Shown: positions 35,585 through 44,786, numbered from the stretch's first letter. The stretch is 64,000 nt of DNA from Lysinibacillus sphaericus (GCF_002982115.1 NZ_CP019980.1:3976001-4040000), one strand, 5' to 3'. The notes: generated by a model from the letters alone, not told the origin. Numbers and translations are program-made.

Positions 35585-36865
35585 TTAATATTTAAGTTTT
35601 CTTTGCTCGGTTTTAATAATTGCCGATGCAATGACGACGAAGCCTAACATTAAAATAAAGATTAAATCAAGTAATCCAGTGTGCATAGACACGGTAAACA
35701 ATGTAATGACAAATGCGTACGCTACTGAGTGGAAACTGCGAATACCACCTTGTTTCACTTTATTATAGATTAATGAAATTAACACACCGTACAATAAGAA
35801 ACCAATTGCCACAAGCGCATAGCCACCATCTAGGAATAGCTGTCCAATAAAGGTTGGTGTTGTCGTTCTTGTAGGTCGTGTAATAAATTTACCTTCTTCC
35901 ACACTTAAAGAGTTAACAACCTCTGTCACCTTCATACGTGGTGAAATTTGCTCACCAGGAAGAATCGTATTAAAGATACCTTTATGAATTTGACCGTTTA
36001 AATAGCCCTCTTCTTGTGTGTACTCAATAATTTTACTTAAAACGATATGACCTGTTACACTTTCACCATTTAATGAACGCATCCATTTTGGCGTTAAGTT
36101 TACTTTTTGCTCAACTGTTAACAGTTTTTCTTTTTCTGTCTCTGTCAGTTCTACATCTGGTTGATCGCGATTATTAAATTCTTTCGTAGTATCTTCTGTC
36201 ACCACGCGTAAGAAACCGAACATTGAGAATGCTACACCAATAACAAATAATGCCGTTAAGAACCAAGTTAATTTTACACGTTTCACAACATAGTGGAAAA
36301 TAATAATTCCAGTAAATAGCATAATAATTAAAGGCGTACGATAGCCCATTAATAGGAATAGGAACATTACAACAGCAAAGATTGAGCCGTATATTATTGC
36401 TTTCTTCCACGTCATATTCTTTTCTAAAATCATTTTGTAAGATAATAACAGTAAAATTCCGTACCATAATAACTGGCTAAAGAAGTTTAGTTTTGGATCA
36501 AGATTACGACGATTGGATTCATCGGAAATTCCTAAACCACCGCCAAAGATCATCATTAAATAAGAAGCTAATCCGATTAACGTTAATAACACAACAAAGT
36601 GAATCACATATTTTCCTAAGAACGATAGCCCAAATGTTGGGATTGTCCATTGTAATCTATCGATTATATATACACCAAGGTAATAGCAAACAAGTGCAAC
36701 TAATACTGCTGGTAAAATGGATACACGAACATTAAATAATTCAAATCGATGAAAATCAAATAGACTCGTAAAGAAATATAGCACTAATATAAAAGGTAAA
36801 AAGAAATACGGTGAAAACGTATCAATCTTATTGACCTTTGTGAAAACTTGCTTCAGTTTATTCAT
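35585..36865 (-). CDS. Oligosaccharide repeat unit polymerase (Wzy-like)
   Basis: A 426-residue membrane protein with about ten to twelve helices and one large external loop (about 215-330), the layout of O-antigen/capsule polymerases. The loop holds an RNRR-type arginine segment (ESNRRNLDPKLNFFS at about 117) before helix five, typical of this superfamily. Sequence conservation is low in such proteins, so the assignment rests on topology. It lies within the envelope island but apart from the csaB operon. It probably polymerises the secondary wall polymer or another surface glycan. Confidence 0.75.
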   Translation of the reverse strand: MNKLKQVFTKVNKIDTFSPYFFLPFILVLYFFTSLFDFHRFELFNVRVSILPAVLVALVCYYLGVYIIDRLQWTIPTFGLSFLGKYVIHFVVLLTLIGLASYLMMIFGGGLGISDESNRRNLDPKLNFFSQLLWYGILLLLSYKMILEKNMTWKKAIIYGSIFAVVMFLFLLMGYRTPLIIMLFTGIIIFHYVVKRVKLTWFLTALFVIGVAFSMFGFLRVVTEDTTKEFNNRDQPDVELTETEKEKLLTVEQKVNLTPKWMRSLNGESVTGHIVLSKIIEYTQEEGYLNGQIHKGIFNTILPGEQISPRMKVTEVVNSLSVEEGKFITRPTRTTTPTFIGQLFLDGGYALVAIGFLLYGVLISLIYNKVKQGGIRSFHSVAYAFVITLFTVSMHTGLLDLIFILMLGFVVIASAIIKTEQRKLKY

Positions 36866-37139
36866 ACATGTAATACATCTAAAAAGATGTTATTGCCCTC
36901 CTCTATCATGAATCAATAGTTGTCATCACTATTATATTCTTTAGTTTTCCCTACAAAAACAAAGGTTATTATATCATAAATACGGTTAGACTTATAGAAA
37001 GGATTGAATTGAATTTACATAAAAAAGCTAAAAAATTTCATTTTTACCTAATTCTCTGCGAATCAGTTAATATTTAGGTGTATGATGAAATTTAGTAATA
37101 CGAGTTTTGAGAAAAATAAAAAGCAAGGATGTGGATTTA

Positions 37140-39068
37140 TTGAAGAAATATGTTATTTCCTTCATCGCTGTCTGTGCTTGTTTGCTTGTTGCAATGCTAT
37201 CTCCGATCAAGGGCCAAGCTACAACACAAAAAATCGGCATTGTTTTCTCTGAAAGTAGTGAAAAATATGCCAACACTACACACCCTGGTGGTACATATGA
37301 GGGACAAACAGTATCTCCAAAGGTCGACTATAGCTCAACGTATAACAAAGAACTTAAAGCATACCTTTTATATCAGCAACAAGGCTTCCATGTAGAGAAA
37401 ATTTTCGAAAAGGACTTAAACAACCTAGAAAACTTAAGTCAATATGATGCAATCGTCTTTCCATATACGGTCATGATGAATCATCAACAACGCGAAAATA
37501 TCAAAATATACGTTCGAAATGGTGGCGGTGCTATTTTTGCATTCCAAACAGCACGTAATGAATCAGCAAAATTTCCGAAGGCTGGTCAAATGGATCTTTC
37601 TCCATTAATCTATGATGTCGACTCTTGGGTGATGGAATGGGATAACTTATCAGAAGTTTTCAATGCACGCTTTATCGACGATATTGTGCTAGGAAACGCG
37701 ACCATTAGCAATGCAAATTCAGTTCACCCAATTATCCAAAACGCCACAAAAGAGCTCGGTAAAAGCACGCTTAGTCTGACAAAATCGGATAAAGAGTGGG
37801 TTGAAATTATAAAACCTTGGCAAGGTGGCTCCGCTTCACCGATTTTATATTTCTCGAATTACAACTATACCGATAAGCCACAAACGATGAAGAAAAATGA
37901 ATTTGGTGCAGCTCATGCCATTGAATATGGCAAAGGAAGAGTTGTACAAATCGGCTTCAAAATTTTCGATTATATGACGATTAATGTGAAAGCAGACTGG
38001 CAAGACAATGAAAACGGTGCTGCTTACTCGACCACACGGGGCGACACAGATGCTCAAGTATTTATGAAGCACGCTTTACATTGGGTTGCCGAAGATCACG
38101 ATGGATATGTGCCACGCCGCTATAATCTTTCTCTATACTCTGACGGTGTGCAAAGTTATGTAGCGCCATCTGGTCAATTTGTCTTTTACTCTACAGTAAC
38201 AGTAAAAAACAACGGTAATGTGCCTGCTCGTGGTACGTTAAAAGTAGAAATTGTTGATGCGAACGACCGTATTGTCGGAAAGGGGCACGATCGTTACATA
38301 CCAGGTCTAGCCGCAGACGCGACAACATCGAACGCAGACCGGAAAGATATTAGTACCCACTCGGAAAAATATCAAATCTTGATGCCTGGAAATTTAGCCG
38401 CTGGAACGTATACGATACGCACTTCCTTCATTGAAGGTCGTGATGATCGTAAAAATGCAGACGAAAAATTTGCAACTATTGCAGAAATTAAAACGCTCAC
38501 ACGCACAAAAGGTTCCAATAAGGCCTCTATTGGCACTGCCTCTTTCTTCCAAGATGTACCAAAATCAAGTGCTGCTTATGATGATATTAAAAACTTACAT
38601 GCACTGGGTGTTGTGAAAGGCAGTAATGGCAAATTTAATCCCCAAGGCACATTAACACGCTTGCAAGCTACCGAAATGGTGTTACGTGCACTAGGGATTT
38701 CACCTTTAAGTTCAGCAACATTGAACGCCAGTGATATTAAAGCAGGCGATTATGGTTATTCAGTATTAGCTACAGGCGTTCGTTACGGGATTATTACTTT
38801 AGAAGATGGTAAAATCAACGCGCACCAACCAATGACGCGTGCTGCTATGGCACATGCACTTGTTAAAGGTTTTAAGTTACAAGGCTATTCTAGTAAATCA
38901 TTTTCTGACGTTCCTACATCTCATATCTATTTTAAAGATATTCAAGCGCTCTATGCGTTAAATATAACAACAGGCTATGCAGATCAAACATTTAAGCCAA
39001 ACAATACAGTATCCCGCCAAAACTTTGCTCAATTTGTTAATCGTACGTTACACGCAAATGCGAAATAG
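37140..39068 (+). CDS. Surface protein: amidotransferase-like domain plus three SLH domains
   Basis: A 642-residue exported protein. The start is probably the TTG at 37140, ten bases from AAGGA; frames upstream would spoil the signal peptide (LKKYVISFIAVCACLLVAML). Residues 30-330 resemble a class I glutamine amidotransferase or ThuA-like fold (QKIGIVFSESSEKYAN, YDAIVFPYTVMMNHQQRENIKIYV and RNGGGAIFAF), with no obvious nucleophilic cysteine. An Ig-like domain follows (about 335-460), then three SLH domains (about 475-642). The gene stands alone between an opposite polymerase and the amidase. Function is unknown; sugar binding would fit. Confidence 0.82.
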   Translation: MKKYVISFIAVCACLLVAMLSPIKGQATTQKIGIVFSESSEKYANTTHPGGTYEGQTVSPKVDYSSTYNKELKAYLLYQQQGFHVEKIFEKDLNNLENLSQYDAIVFPYTVMMNHQQRENIKIYVRNGGGAIFAFQTARNESAKFPKAGQMDLSPLIYDVDSWVMEWDNLSEVFNARFIDDIVLGNATISNANSVHPIIQNATKELGKSTLSLTKSDKEWVEIIKPWQGGSASPILYFSNYNYTDKPQTMKKNEFGAAHAIEYGKGRVVQIGFKIFDYMTINVKADWQDNENGAAYSTTRGDTDAQVFMKHALHWVAEDHDGYVPRRYNLSLYSDGVQSYVAPSGQFVFYSTVTVKNNGNVPARGTLKVEIVDANDRIVGKGHDRYIPGLAADATTSNADRKDISTHSEKYQILMPGNLAAGTYTIRTSFIEGRDDRKNADEKFATIAEIKTLTRTKGSNKASIGTASFFQDVPKSSAAYDDIKNLHALGVVKGSNGKFNPQGTLTRLQATEMVLRALGISPLSSATLNASDIKAGDYGYSVLATGVRYGIITLEDGKINAHQPMTRAAMAHALVKGFKLQGYSSKSFSDVPTSHIYFKDIQALYALNITTGYADQTFKPNNTVSRQNFAQFVNRTLHANAK

Positions 39069-39090
39069 ATTTTGATTAGGATCAAAATCT
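39067..39090 (+). terminator. hairpin overlapping the stop of the SLH gene
   Basis: AGATTTTGAT and ATCAAAATCT form a perfect 10-bp stem around TAGG; the left arm includes two bases of the stop codon. There is no T tract, so it may protect the messenger end rather than terminate. Confidence 0.5.
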
Positions 39091-39111
39091 ACTATCGCCA
39101 GTTAAATCCAA

Positions 39112-39158
39112 ATAAAAAAGAGCTACACAGTTCATATTTTGAACAATGTAGCTCTTTT
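39112..39158. terminator. bidirectional terminator between convergent SLH genes
   Basis: AAAAGAGCTACA-ca-GTTCA pairs with TGAAC-aa-TGTAGCTCTTTT. A T run follows on either strand, so it can serve both the SLH gene at its left and the amidase gene at its right. Confidence 0.85.
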
Positions 39159-39160
39159 GA

Positions 39161-41059
39161 TTATTGTTTCGCGTAGTATTGATAAATTCCTTTATAAATC
39201 GCTTCAGCAAATAACTCAACATATTGATCATCTGTCATTTTACCTCGGTCTTCACTATTCGTTAGGAAGCCTAGTTCAACTAGAATCGATGGAATTAACA
39301 TGTTACGAATAACATAATATTGTTGTTCTTTCACGCCACGATTTTTCATGTTTAAGTTATTCACAATTTGGTTATTTACAAAAGTAGCTAAATCAATATC
39401 TTCTTGATACATATCTCCTGTTGTCACAGCATAATATGTTTCAGTACCTTGTGCAGAGGTGCTAGATGCTGAGTTTACATGAATACTAACAAAGATTTCG
39501 CCATAGTTTGCATCTGTAAAGTCAACGCGATCTTGCAGTGATGGGTACGTATCACCTGTACGTGTCATTGACACTTTTGCTCCAGCTGCTTCCAGCTTTT
39601 GTCGTACAAGTGTCCCAACTTTTAAGGTGATAGCTTTTTCTGATTGGGAACCTACTACAGCGCCTGGATCTTTACCACCGTGACCAGGGTCAAGAATGAT
39701 AATACGATTTTTAAGTGGATTGCCATTTTGGTTTAATAGTTTTAAATACGATTTATGCACGTAACCTTTTTGACCATCAAAAGTGATTTCAGCCCAATAG
39801 CCATTAATACTGTTGACATGCACATAATCGCTCTTGCTTAATTTACCTAATACCGTTGAAGTAGAGTTCGCTTCTTTACGAACATTTAAACTATCAACAG
39901 TTGCACGACCTAGTAAATCTCCTCCTGTTACAGGTGGAAGCGTTGGATCTGGTTTTGAAGGCTGTTCTACTTCTACATCCTCTGTGCTATTTGCAACAAC
40001 ATAACCTGGCAAGCCATTTACGATTGTTAAATGGTAGCCATTAACCGTCTTGTAGACAGGCAGTTTAACATTACTATTAACTGTTGAAATGATTTTAGAA
40101 GAAGAAGTTGGCTTCACATAAAGATTAATACCTTGTGTTGTCTTTACTTCTTTTTGAATTTTGCCTAATGCATTACCATCTGCATCTAAAAACTGTGCGT
40201 ACGTTTTATAAATATAAGCAAAGGCACCTTTATACGTTACTTTTAACCAGTCTCCTTCAATTGCATAGACTGATAGTTTTCCGCCTTTATTGACTGTGCC
40301 TACAATGTTTGTACTCAAATTTGAATCTTTTGATTTACGAATATTCAAGCCATCTGTTGTCACTTGAACTAAACCAATTACTTGTGATGTATCAGGAACA
40401 GCTACACCTTTTACAGGTAGCTCTAAACGATATTTTTCACTTTTTGCACGAGCAACAAATAATGCAAATTGTGCACGTGTTACCGAGCTATTTGGATTAT
40501 AGTTTTGGCCGCTTCCTTTTGTAATACCATTATAGTAAATCGCATTGACGTATTGAACGTAAGGATTTGTAATCGCTACATCCACAAAAGGAGAATCCAT
40601 ATTTTCGTATTCACTTGCATCCAATTTAAATGCTTTTGTTAATACATAACTCATTTCATCACGAGTTAAAGGCTTGTTTGGTAAAAACTGACCAGTTATG
40701 TTTGTTTTAAAGAACCCTAATTGGATAGCACGTTCAACATAACCTGAAAGCTCTGTACCAACCGTTACATCTGAAAAGTTGGACTTGCTAACCGTTAATG
40801 GTTTATTACCTGAAGCCACAACTGCCATTTTGGCAACTTGTCCACGTGTTACCGTATTATTCGGTTTATAATACGTTTTACCTTTTTCTGTATACCCTTT
40901 TATAACACCTAAACTAACTAAATAATTGATCTCTTCATAAGCTTCATGCTTTGGTGTAACATCTTCAAAACCACCACTTGCATTTGCACTATGTATCGTA
41001 AACATAGAAGCTGAAATGAATAAGACGCATAATATAAGACTGATTTTTTTAAAGTACAA
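39161..41059 (-). CDS. SLH-anchored N-acetylmuramoyl-L-alanine amidase
   Basis: A 632-residue wall hydrolase. The likely start is the TTG at 41059, ten bases after AAGGGAGG; an ATG at 41101 lies before that site. Signal peptide about 1-28, three SLH domains (about 30-205), three SH3-like domains (LNIRKSKDSN, INLYVKPTSS, LNVRKEANST) and the Amidase_3 zinc domain at about 448-630, with IILDPGHGGKDPGA, EKAITLKVG, SIHVNSA and ILVELGFLTN giving the zinc ligands and the catalytic glutamate. It cuts the MurNAc-L-Ala bond. Confidence 0.93.
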   Translation of the reverse strand: MYFKKISLILCVLFISASMFTIHSANASGGFEDVTPKHEAYEEINYLVSLGVIKGYTEKGKTYYKPNNTVTRGQVAKMAVVASGNKPLTVSKSNFSDVTVGTELSGYVERAIQLGFFKTNITGQFLPNKPLTRDEMSYVLTKAFKLDASEYENMDSPFVDVAITNPYVQYVNAIYYNGITKGSGQNYNPNSSVTRAQFALFVARAKSEKYRLELPVKGVAVPDTSQVIGLVQVTTDGLNIRKSKDSNLSTNIVGTVNKGGKLSVYAIEGDWLKVTYKGAFAYIYKTYAQFLDADGNALGKIQKEVKTTQGINLYVKPTSSSKIISTVNSNVKLPVYKTVNGYHLTIVNGLPGYVVANSTEDVEVEQPSKPDPTLPPVTGGDLLGRATVDSLNVRKEANSTSTVLGKLSKSDYVHVNSINGYWAEITFDGQKGYVHKSYLKLLNQNGNPLKNRIIILDPGHGGKDPGAVVGSQSEKAITLKVGTLVRQKLEAAGAKVSMTRTGDTYPSLQDRVDFTDANYGEIFVSIHVNSASSTSAQGTETYYAVTTGDMYQEDIDLATFVNNQIVNNLNMKNRGVKEQQYYVIRNMLIPSILVELGFLTNSEDRGKMTDDQYVELFAEAIYKGIYQYYAKQ

Positions 41060-41184
41060 TGTCTTATTTCCTCCCTTCATGTTTCGTGTTCTCGTGTTCA
41101 TTTTAACAAAAATTCACTTGCAAAACTATCATAGATTGTAACTATTCGACATTTTTTTGTTATCACCTCATTTCACAAAGATTC

Positions 41185-41222
41185 ATAAAAGAAGAGAGCC
41201 TGCATGTGCAAACTCTCCTCCA
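41185..41222 (-). terminator. possible terminator of the NlpC-SLH gene
   Basis: GAGAG and CTCTC arms enclose an inner TGCA-TG-TGCA pairing (41187-41221); on the minus strand TTCTTTTA follows. It lies 80 bases past the gene's stop, so a longer 3' end is implied. Confidence 0.5.
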
Positions 41223-41301
41223 TTTATACGTTATTTAAAAGAACTTCCATGCAATGCTTTACTCCAAACGTAGCCCTTGTCCGAAGCAAAGTAGAAATTG
41301 A

Positions 41302-42246
41302 TTATTTATTCACTTGCTTAGCACGCTCAATAAATGTCTCTAATTGAGAAATTTTTAACATTTCATCATAACCGAAGTTACCATTATCTTTACCTGCTGT
41401 AATTCCGTTTGATGCGATAATTGAAATATATTCTGTTGCCCAATAGTTTTCAGGAACATCTGCAAATGTCACAACATCACCTTGATGCTCAAGACCAAAA
41501 GCAACTACTAAAACTTTTGCAATTTGTGCACGAGTCATTGGAGAAGATGGATTAAATTTGCCGTTGTCATCACCAGAAAAAATACCTAATTTCGCTACAG
41601 CAGCAATTGCCCCAGCATGTGCATAAGTAGGTTTTACGTCTGCAAATGACGTATTTTTATCAGAAGTATCTAAGTTAAGAGCTTTTGCGATTTGAACAGC
41701 AACTTCAGCACGTGAAGCATATACTGTAAAATCAATTGCAGCTTCTTTTACTTCCGCTGCTGCTACTTTCGTTACTTCAGCTTGTTGTTCAGTGTCAAAT
41801 TGTGCTACGCGTTTTGCGCCAACATAACGTGAGCTCCAGTAATATGGATCGTTTACATCAGAATAACTTACACCTTTACCTGTTTGAGAGTGAATCATTT
41901 TACCGTCACCTATGTATATCGATACATGTGAGATACCACTACCACTCGTGTTAAAGAACAGTAAATCGCCAACTTGAAGATCACTCTTCGCTACAGCAGT
42001 GCCTTGTTGATATTGTGAGCTTGAAGTACGATTTAATTTAATGCCTAAATCACTGAAGACTTTAGAAGTAAAGCCTGAGCAATCTAATCCGCTAGTAGTT
42101 GTACCACCATAAGCGTAAGGAATACCTAAATATTTCGAAGCTGTTTCAGTGACCTCATCTGCAGTCGCCGCTTCAGCGTTATCTATTTGAATTGTTGAAA
42201 ATAACATAAAAGATGCAAAAATCGGTAATAACCATTTTTTCTTCAT
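41302..42246 (-). CDS. NlpC/P60 endopeptidase with SLH anchor
   Basis: A 314-residue hydrolase. Signal peptide about 1-26 (NAEAA), then directly the NlpC/P60 domain at 30-150 with catalytic C56 (LDCSGF), H107 (ISHVSI) and H119. An alanine- and valine-rich linker (150-175) leads to SLH domains at about 202-255 and 258-312. Before them only the second half of an SLH domain is present (YASRAEVAVQIAKAL), so the usual triplet is incomplete. It complements the SLH-linked glucosaminidase and amidase nearby: together they attack three different peptidoglycan bonds. Confidence 0.92.
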   Translation of the reverse strand: MKKKWLLPIFASFMLFSTIQIDNAEAATADEVTETASKYLGIPYAYGGTTTSGLDCSGFTSKVFSDLGIKLNRTSSSQYQQGTAVAKSDLQVGDLLFFNTSGSGISHVSIYIGDGKMIHSQTGKGVSYSDVNDPYYWSSRYVGAKRVAQFDTEQQAEVTKVAAAEVKEAAIDFTVYASRAEVAVQIAKALNLDTSDKNTSFADVKPTYAHAGAIAAVAKLGIFSGDDNGKFNPSSPMTRAQIAKVLVVAFGLEHQGDVVTFADVPENYWATEYISIIASNGITAGKDNGNFGYDEMLKISQLETFIERAKQVNK

Positions 42247-42335
42247 AAGTTTGTAATACCCCTCTCAAAGAACTTTTTTGCCTATACATAGACTATCACA
42301 AATGATGGTATTTTAATTTTTCAATTGTGTAACGG

Positions 42336-42375
42336 TTTTGAAAGTAAAAAAAACGTTGATATACCAACGTTTTGT
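42336..42375 (-). terminator. terminator-like hairpin upstream of the NlpC-SLH gene
   Basis: AACGTTG and CAACGTT form a stem around six bases; on the minus strand it is followed by TTTTTTTT. It lies about 100 bases before the NlpC-SLH start and 270 bases after the preceding gene, so it is either an attenuator or the end of an unannotated small RNA. Confidence 0.6.
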
Positions 42376-42491
42376 GGTTTATCAACGCTAAAATATGGGT
42401 ATTAATTAATGGGTATTCCGGCTTTTTGTAACATTCCTGTAATATAAGCCACGCTTTGTTACAATAGAGGATGACGAAAATTGCCAATAAA

Positions 42492-42554
42492 AACTCACGA
42501 ATTGCTCGTAAAACAAGCGTTATCGCCGATAAGGGTCCATGAATCGCCCGTAAA
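42492..42554 (-). repeat. 21-bp-spaced repeats, cluster D (three units, inverted)
   Basis: Read on the minus strand, three units start TTTACGGGCGATT, CTTATCGGCGATA and TTTACGAGCAATT. Their TAAA-type ends lie at 42509, 42530 and 42551 on the plus strand, exactly 21 bases apart. This is the only clear cluster in inverted orientation. It too is bracketed by terminator-like hairpins. Confidence 0.75.
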
Positions 42555-42584
42555 CCATCAGAAAGTAGTCAACACATTCATATC

Positions 42585-42624
42585 AAAAAAGTGTTAGATT
42601 GAGCGCTCAATCTAACACTTTTTC
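42585..42624 (-). terminator. lipoprotein gene terminator (shared stem type)
   Basis: AAGTGTTAGATTGA and TCAATCTAACACTT form a perfect 14-bp stem around GCGC, with T runs on both strands. The same stem recurs at 53.72 kb. Confidence 0.92.
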
Positions 42625-42643
42625 TTTAAGCCTTCTAACCGAC

Positions 42644-43108
42644 TTATTCAATACGAACATTCCCTACATATTGTACACTGCCTGCTGTACTGCTAAATTT
42701 AACTTCCAAAACATAGCTTCCTTTGTCGGTTGGGAATTGAAATTCTCTAAAATCATCAAATTCCAGTTCAATTCGCTCGTCATCTTTTAACAGGAAAGCT
42801 GACACTTGTGCATCAGTCCAAATATCTCCACCGTTTTTTTCGTTCTCCTCAAAATCCAATGATGTATGTTGACCTGGTAAGACTTTTATTTCATCCAATG
42901 ACGATGCGTATTTTTTTGTATCTTCGATGGACTTCTGTACATCTTCACTTGCTGTCTTCCAATTGATATTTGCTTCTGTTAATTGAACAGAGACATGATT
43001 AAAATTTAAATGAGCAGTTGGCACTCCAACATCATAGTCCTCACCAATACAGCCTGTTAGCATAAAAGCAAAAAGCAATCCAATCAATAAATTACCCAAT
43101 ACTTTCAT
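42644..43108 (-). CDS. Hypothetical lipoprotein
   Basis: A 154-residue exported lipoprotein: MKVLGNLLIGLLFAFMLTGC ends in the lipobox LTGC. The mature part is acidic, with a helical segment (about 50-75) and strands at the end (SYVLEVKFSSTAGSVQYVGNVRIE). I do not recognise a family. The ATG at 43108 follows GAGGTG by four bases. It lies downstream of the ATP-grasp gene in the same direction, 94 bases away, and may be co-transcribed with it. It is followed by a strong terminator. Confidence 0.82.
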   Translation of the reverse strand: MKVLGNLLIGLLFAFMLTGCIGEDYDVGVPTAHLNFNHVSVQLTEANINWKTASEDVQKSIEDTKKYASSLDEIKVLPGQHTSLDFEENEKNGGDIWTDAQVSAFLLKDDERIELEFDDFREFQFPTDKGSYVLEVKFSSTAGSVQYVGNVRIE

Positions 43109-43202
43109 CTTACACCTCATTATTTTAGTTTAGGCTACGTTGTCAATATTAGCGCTTTGGCTTGCTAGTAAAACTAAACTGTGGACATCACTTACACCAT
43201 CA

Positions 43203-44399
43203 TCATGAATCCGGAAAAATCCCTTCAGCATATTCGATTTCTATCGTTTGAATTGCTAACCGACAGTTCTCAACTGCTTCTTCAACATTTCTCCCTTTTG
43301 TAATAATAAAGCCATGTTCGTCTTTTAGACTGTTCGTTTCTGTTGTGCCAACGCCTTCTTCAATATTACATTTATAGGCTACAATGGTTTCATCCGCATT
43401 TTGGAAATTTAATTTCTTTATTTTTTTATTCGGCTGGAATCTTAAATAAAAAACTGCGGCAGCACGATATTGTTGACTTACATCATATTTTTGCCAATTC
43501 TCTGTATAGATGGCATCTAAAGTCCATTGTGTTAAATCAACACCTGAAACGAAACGATGCAACGCTACAATCTGGTCGCCACCTGTTCTACAATGTGCAG
43601 CAATTATTTTAGGACCATATGCTGTCATTTTTATCTCTATATGGCATGGGCCAAAAACTACACCTGTTAACGTTAAAAAATCCAAAACAAATAATGTAAT
43701 CTCGGTTATTAATTCATCATTTAAAGTTGTTGGCACACTGTGACCATACGTTACAAAATCAGGTTCTGTATATTTATCTGTAATGCCCACGACATAGTGT
43801 TTTCGATTAAAAGAAAAAGTTTCAACACTAATCTCTACCCCTTCTTGGTAATCTTCCGCTATAAGGGTCGCGGGATTTTCTTTATCCAATAATTCGTATA
43901 CTTCTTTAAATGTGGAGATTTTTTTAGCGACCTTACTACCTGTTTCAATGCATGGTTTTAGAATAAATGGAAATCCATTTTCATTAGCAAATTCGATTAA
44001 TGCTTCTTTAGAATTAATGAGTTTAACATGAACATAACTAAAATTATTACGGTTTAGGAGATTACGTAAGTTACACTGATTCTTAAATAATTTTATTTGA
44101 TCTGATTGTTTATATTTGTTTAATGGATATTCCTCTTGTAATGCCACGACAGCATTTTGACCATCTCCTGTAAAGGATAAAATAGCATCTACGGGGTATT
44201 TTATTAATATCTTTCCTACTTCTTTTTTTAATAAAGTTATATCCTTATAATCTATTTCAAAGTAAATATCATCTGAATTCATTAAATCTTTCAGCTGTTT
44301 TTTTTGTTCTTTCTCGATACATATCACTTTTATGTTTAATTTCTTAATTGTCTTTAATGTATTCACACTACAATCAATAACCATTATCCTTTTTCTCAT
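43203..44399 (-). CDS. ATP-grasp ligase of unknown substrate
   Basis: A 398-residue ATP-grasp enzyme, the class that joins a carboxylate to an amine or other nucleophile through an acyl-phosphate. The N-domain starts MRKRIMVIDCSVNTLKTIKKLNIKV-like; the ATP-grasp part (about 105-300) has NGFPFILKPCIETGSKVAKKIS (phosphate loop lysine), EDYQEGVEISVETFSF and the metal-binding HIEIKMTAYGPKIIAAHCRTGGDQIVAL. It resembles BacD/carbamoyl-phosphate-synthase-like stand-alone ligases. The ATG at 44399 follows AAAGGAG. It lies on the same strand as the hydrophobic peptide gene at 44.8 kb, beyond a hairpin, and next to the divergent rgg. Confidence 0.85.
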   Translation of the reverse strand: MRKRIMVIDCSVNTLKTIKKLNIKVICIEKEQKKQLKDLMNSDDIYFEIDYKDITLLKKEVGKILIKYPVDAILSFTGDGQNAVVALQEEYPLNKYKQSDQIKLFKNQCNLRNLLNRNNFSYVHVKLINSKEALIEFANENGFPFILKPCIETGSKVAKKISTFKEVYELLDKENPATLIAEDYQEGVEISVETFSFNRKHYVVGITDKYTEPDFVTYGHSVPTTLNDELITEITLFVLDFLTLTGVVFGPCHIEIKMTAYGPKIIAAHCRTGGDQIVALHRFVSGVDLTQWTLDAIYTENWQKYDVSQQYRAAAVFYLRFQPNKKIKKLNFQNADETIVAYKCNIEEGVGTTETNSLKDEHGFIITKGRNVEEAVENCRLAIQTIEIEYAEGIFPDS

Positions 44400-44786
44400 A
44401 TTTTTTCTCCTTTTAATCCATTTGTTATGAAAAAACATCCTAAAAAATTAAATAATAGTTACATATCTCTTTATTTGAAGTTTTGTTCATAAAACTTATA
44501 CAATTGTTATTTGCAGATAAATTAAAAAGGGAGGATAATGCAGATAATTATTATGATAGACAGCGCTATTAGTTCTTTTAATGCTTGATAGGCAAATACA
44601 ATCAGGCATAGTTAAAAGGCCTGAGTCGATACACTACCGATTTCAGACCTTAACTGACTTCCCAATTAACGATGTTGCATTTATTTAAAATTCCGAAGTT
44701 AAAAATACTACTTTACGTATTTAGCTTGCTAGCTATTTAAAGTTCGAAAATATCTTTTACCATTATCCAACTAGTATAAAGTTACA
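44400..44786. other. non-coding gap of 387 bases between the ATP-grasp and peptide genes
   Basis: It contains one clear hairpin (44616-44651) and otherwise AT-rich DNA. A 16-codon frame on the plus strand (44538-44588) has GGGAGG only three bases before its ATG and is not called. The promoter of the ATP-grasp gene should lie between 44400 and 44610. Confidence 0.5.
44613..44651 (-). terminator. probable terminator of the peptide gene
   Basis: AAGGTCTGAAATCG pairs, with one bulge and a wobble, with CGACTCAGGCCTT; on the minus strand TTTTAA follows. The T tract is short, so readthrough into the ATP-grasp gene is possible. Confidence 0.5.

Larger units (their letters stand above)
42247..42643. 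other. non-coding gap of 397 bases with two hairpins and repeats
   Basis: From right to left it holds the lipoprotein terminator, the inverted 21-bp repeat cluster D, and a third strong hairpin at 42336-42375 that is not next to any stop codon. A 63-residue open frame crossing that hairpin has no ribosome site. Confidence 0.7.

Noticed and set aside
42296..42487. A 63-residue minus-strand frame
   Set aside because: It crosses a strong terminator-like hairpin and has no ribosome site.
44538..44588. A 16-residue peptide (MQIIIMIDSAISSFNA) on the plus strand near rgg
   Set aside because: GGGAGG is only three bases from the ATG, the frame ends quickly, and the divergent 26-residue frame has a better site and position. 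It is worth keeping in mind only if that one fails.
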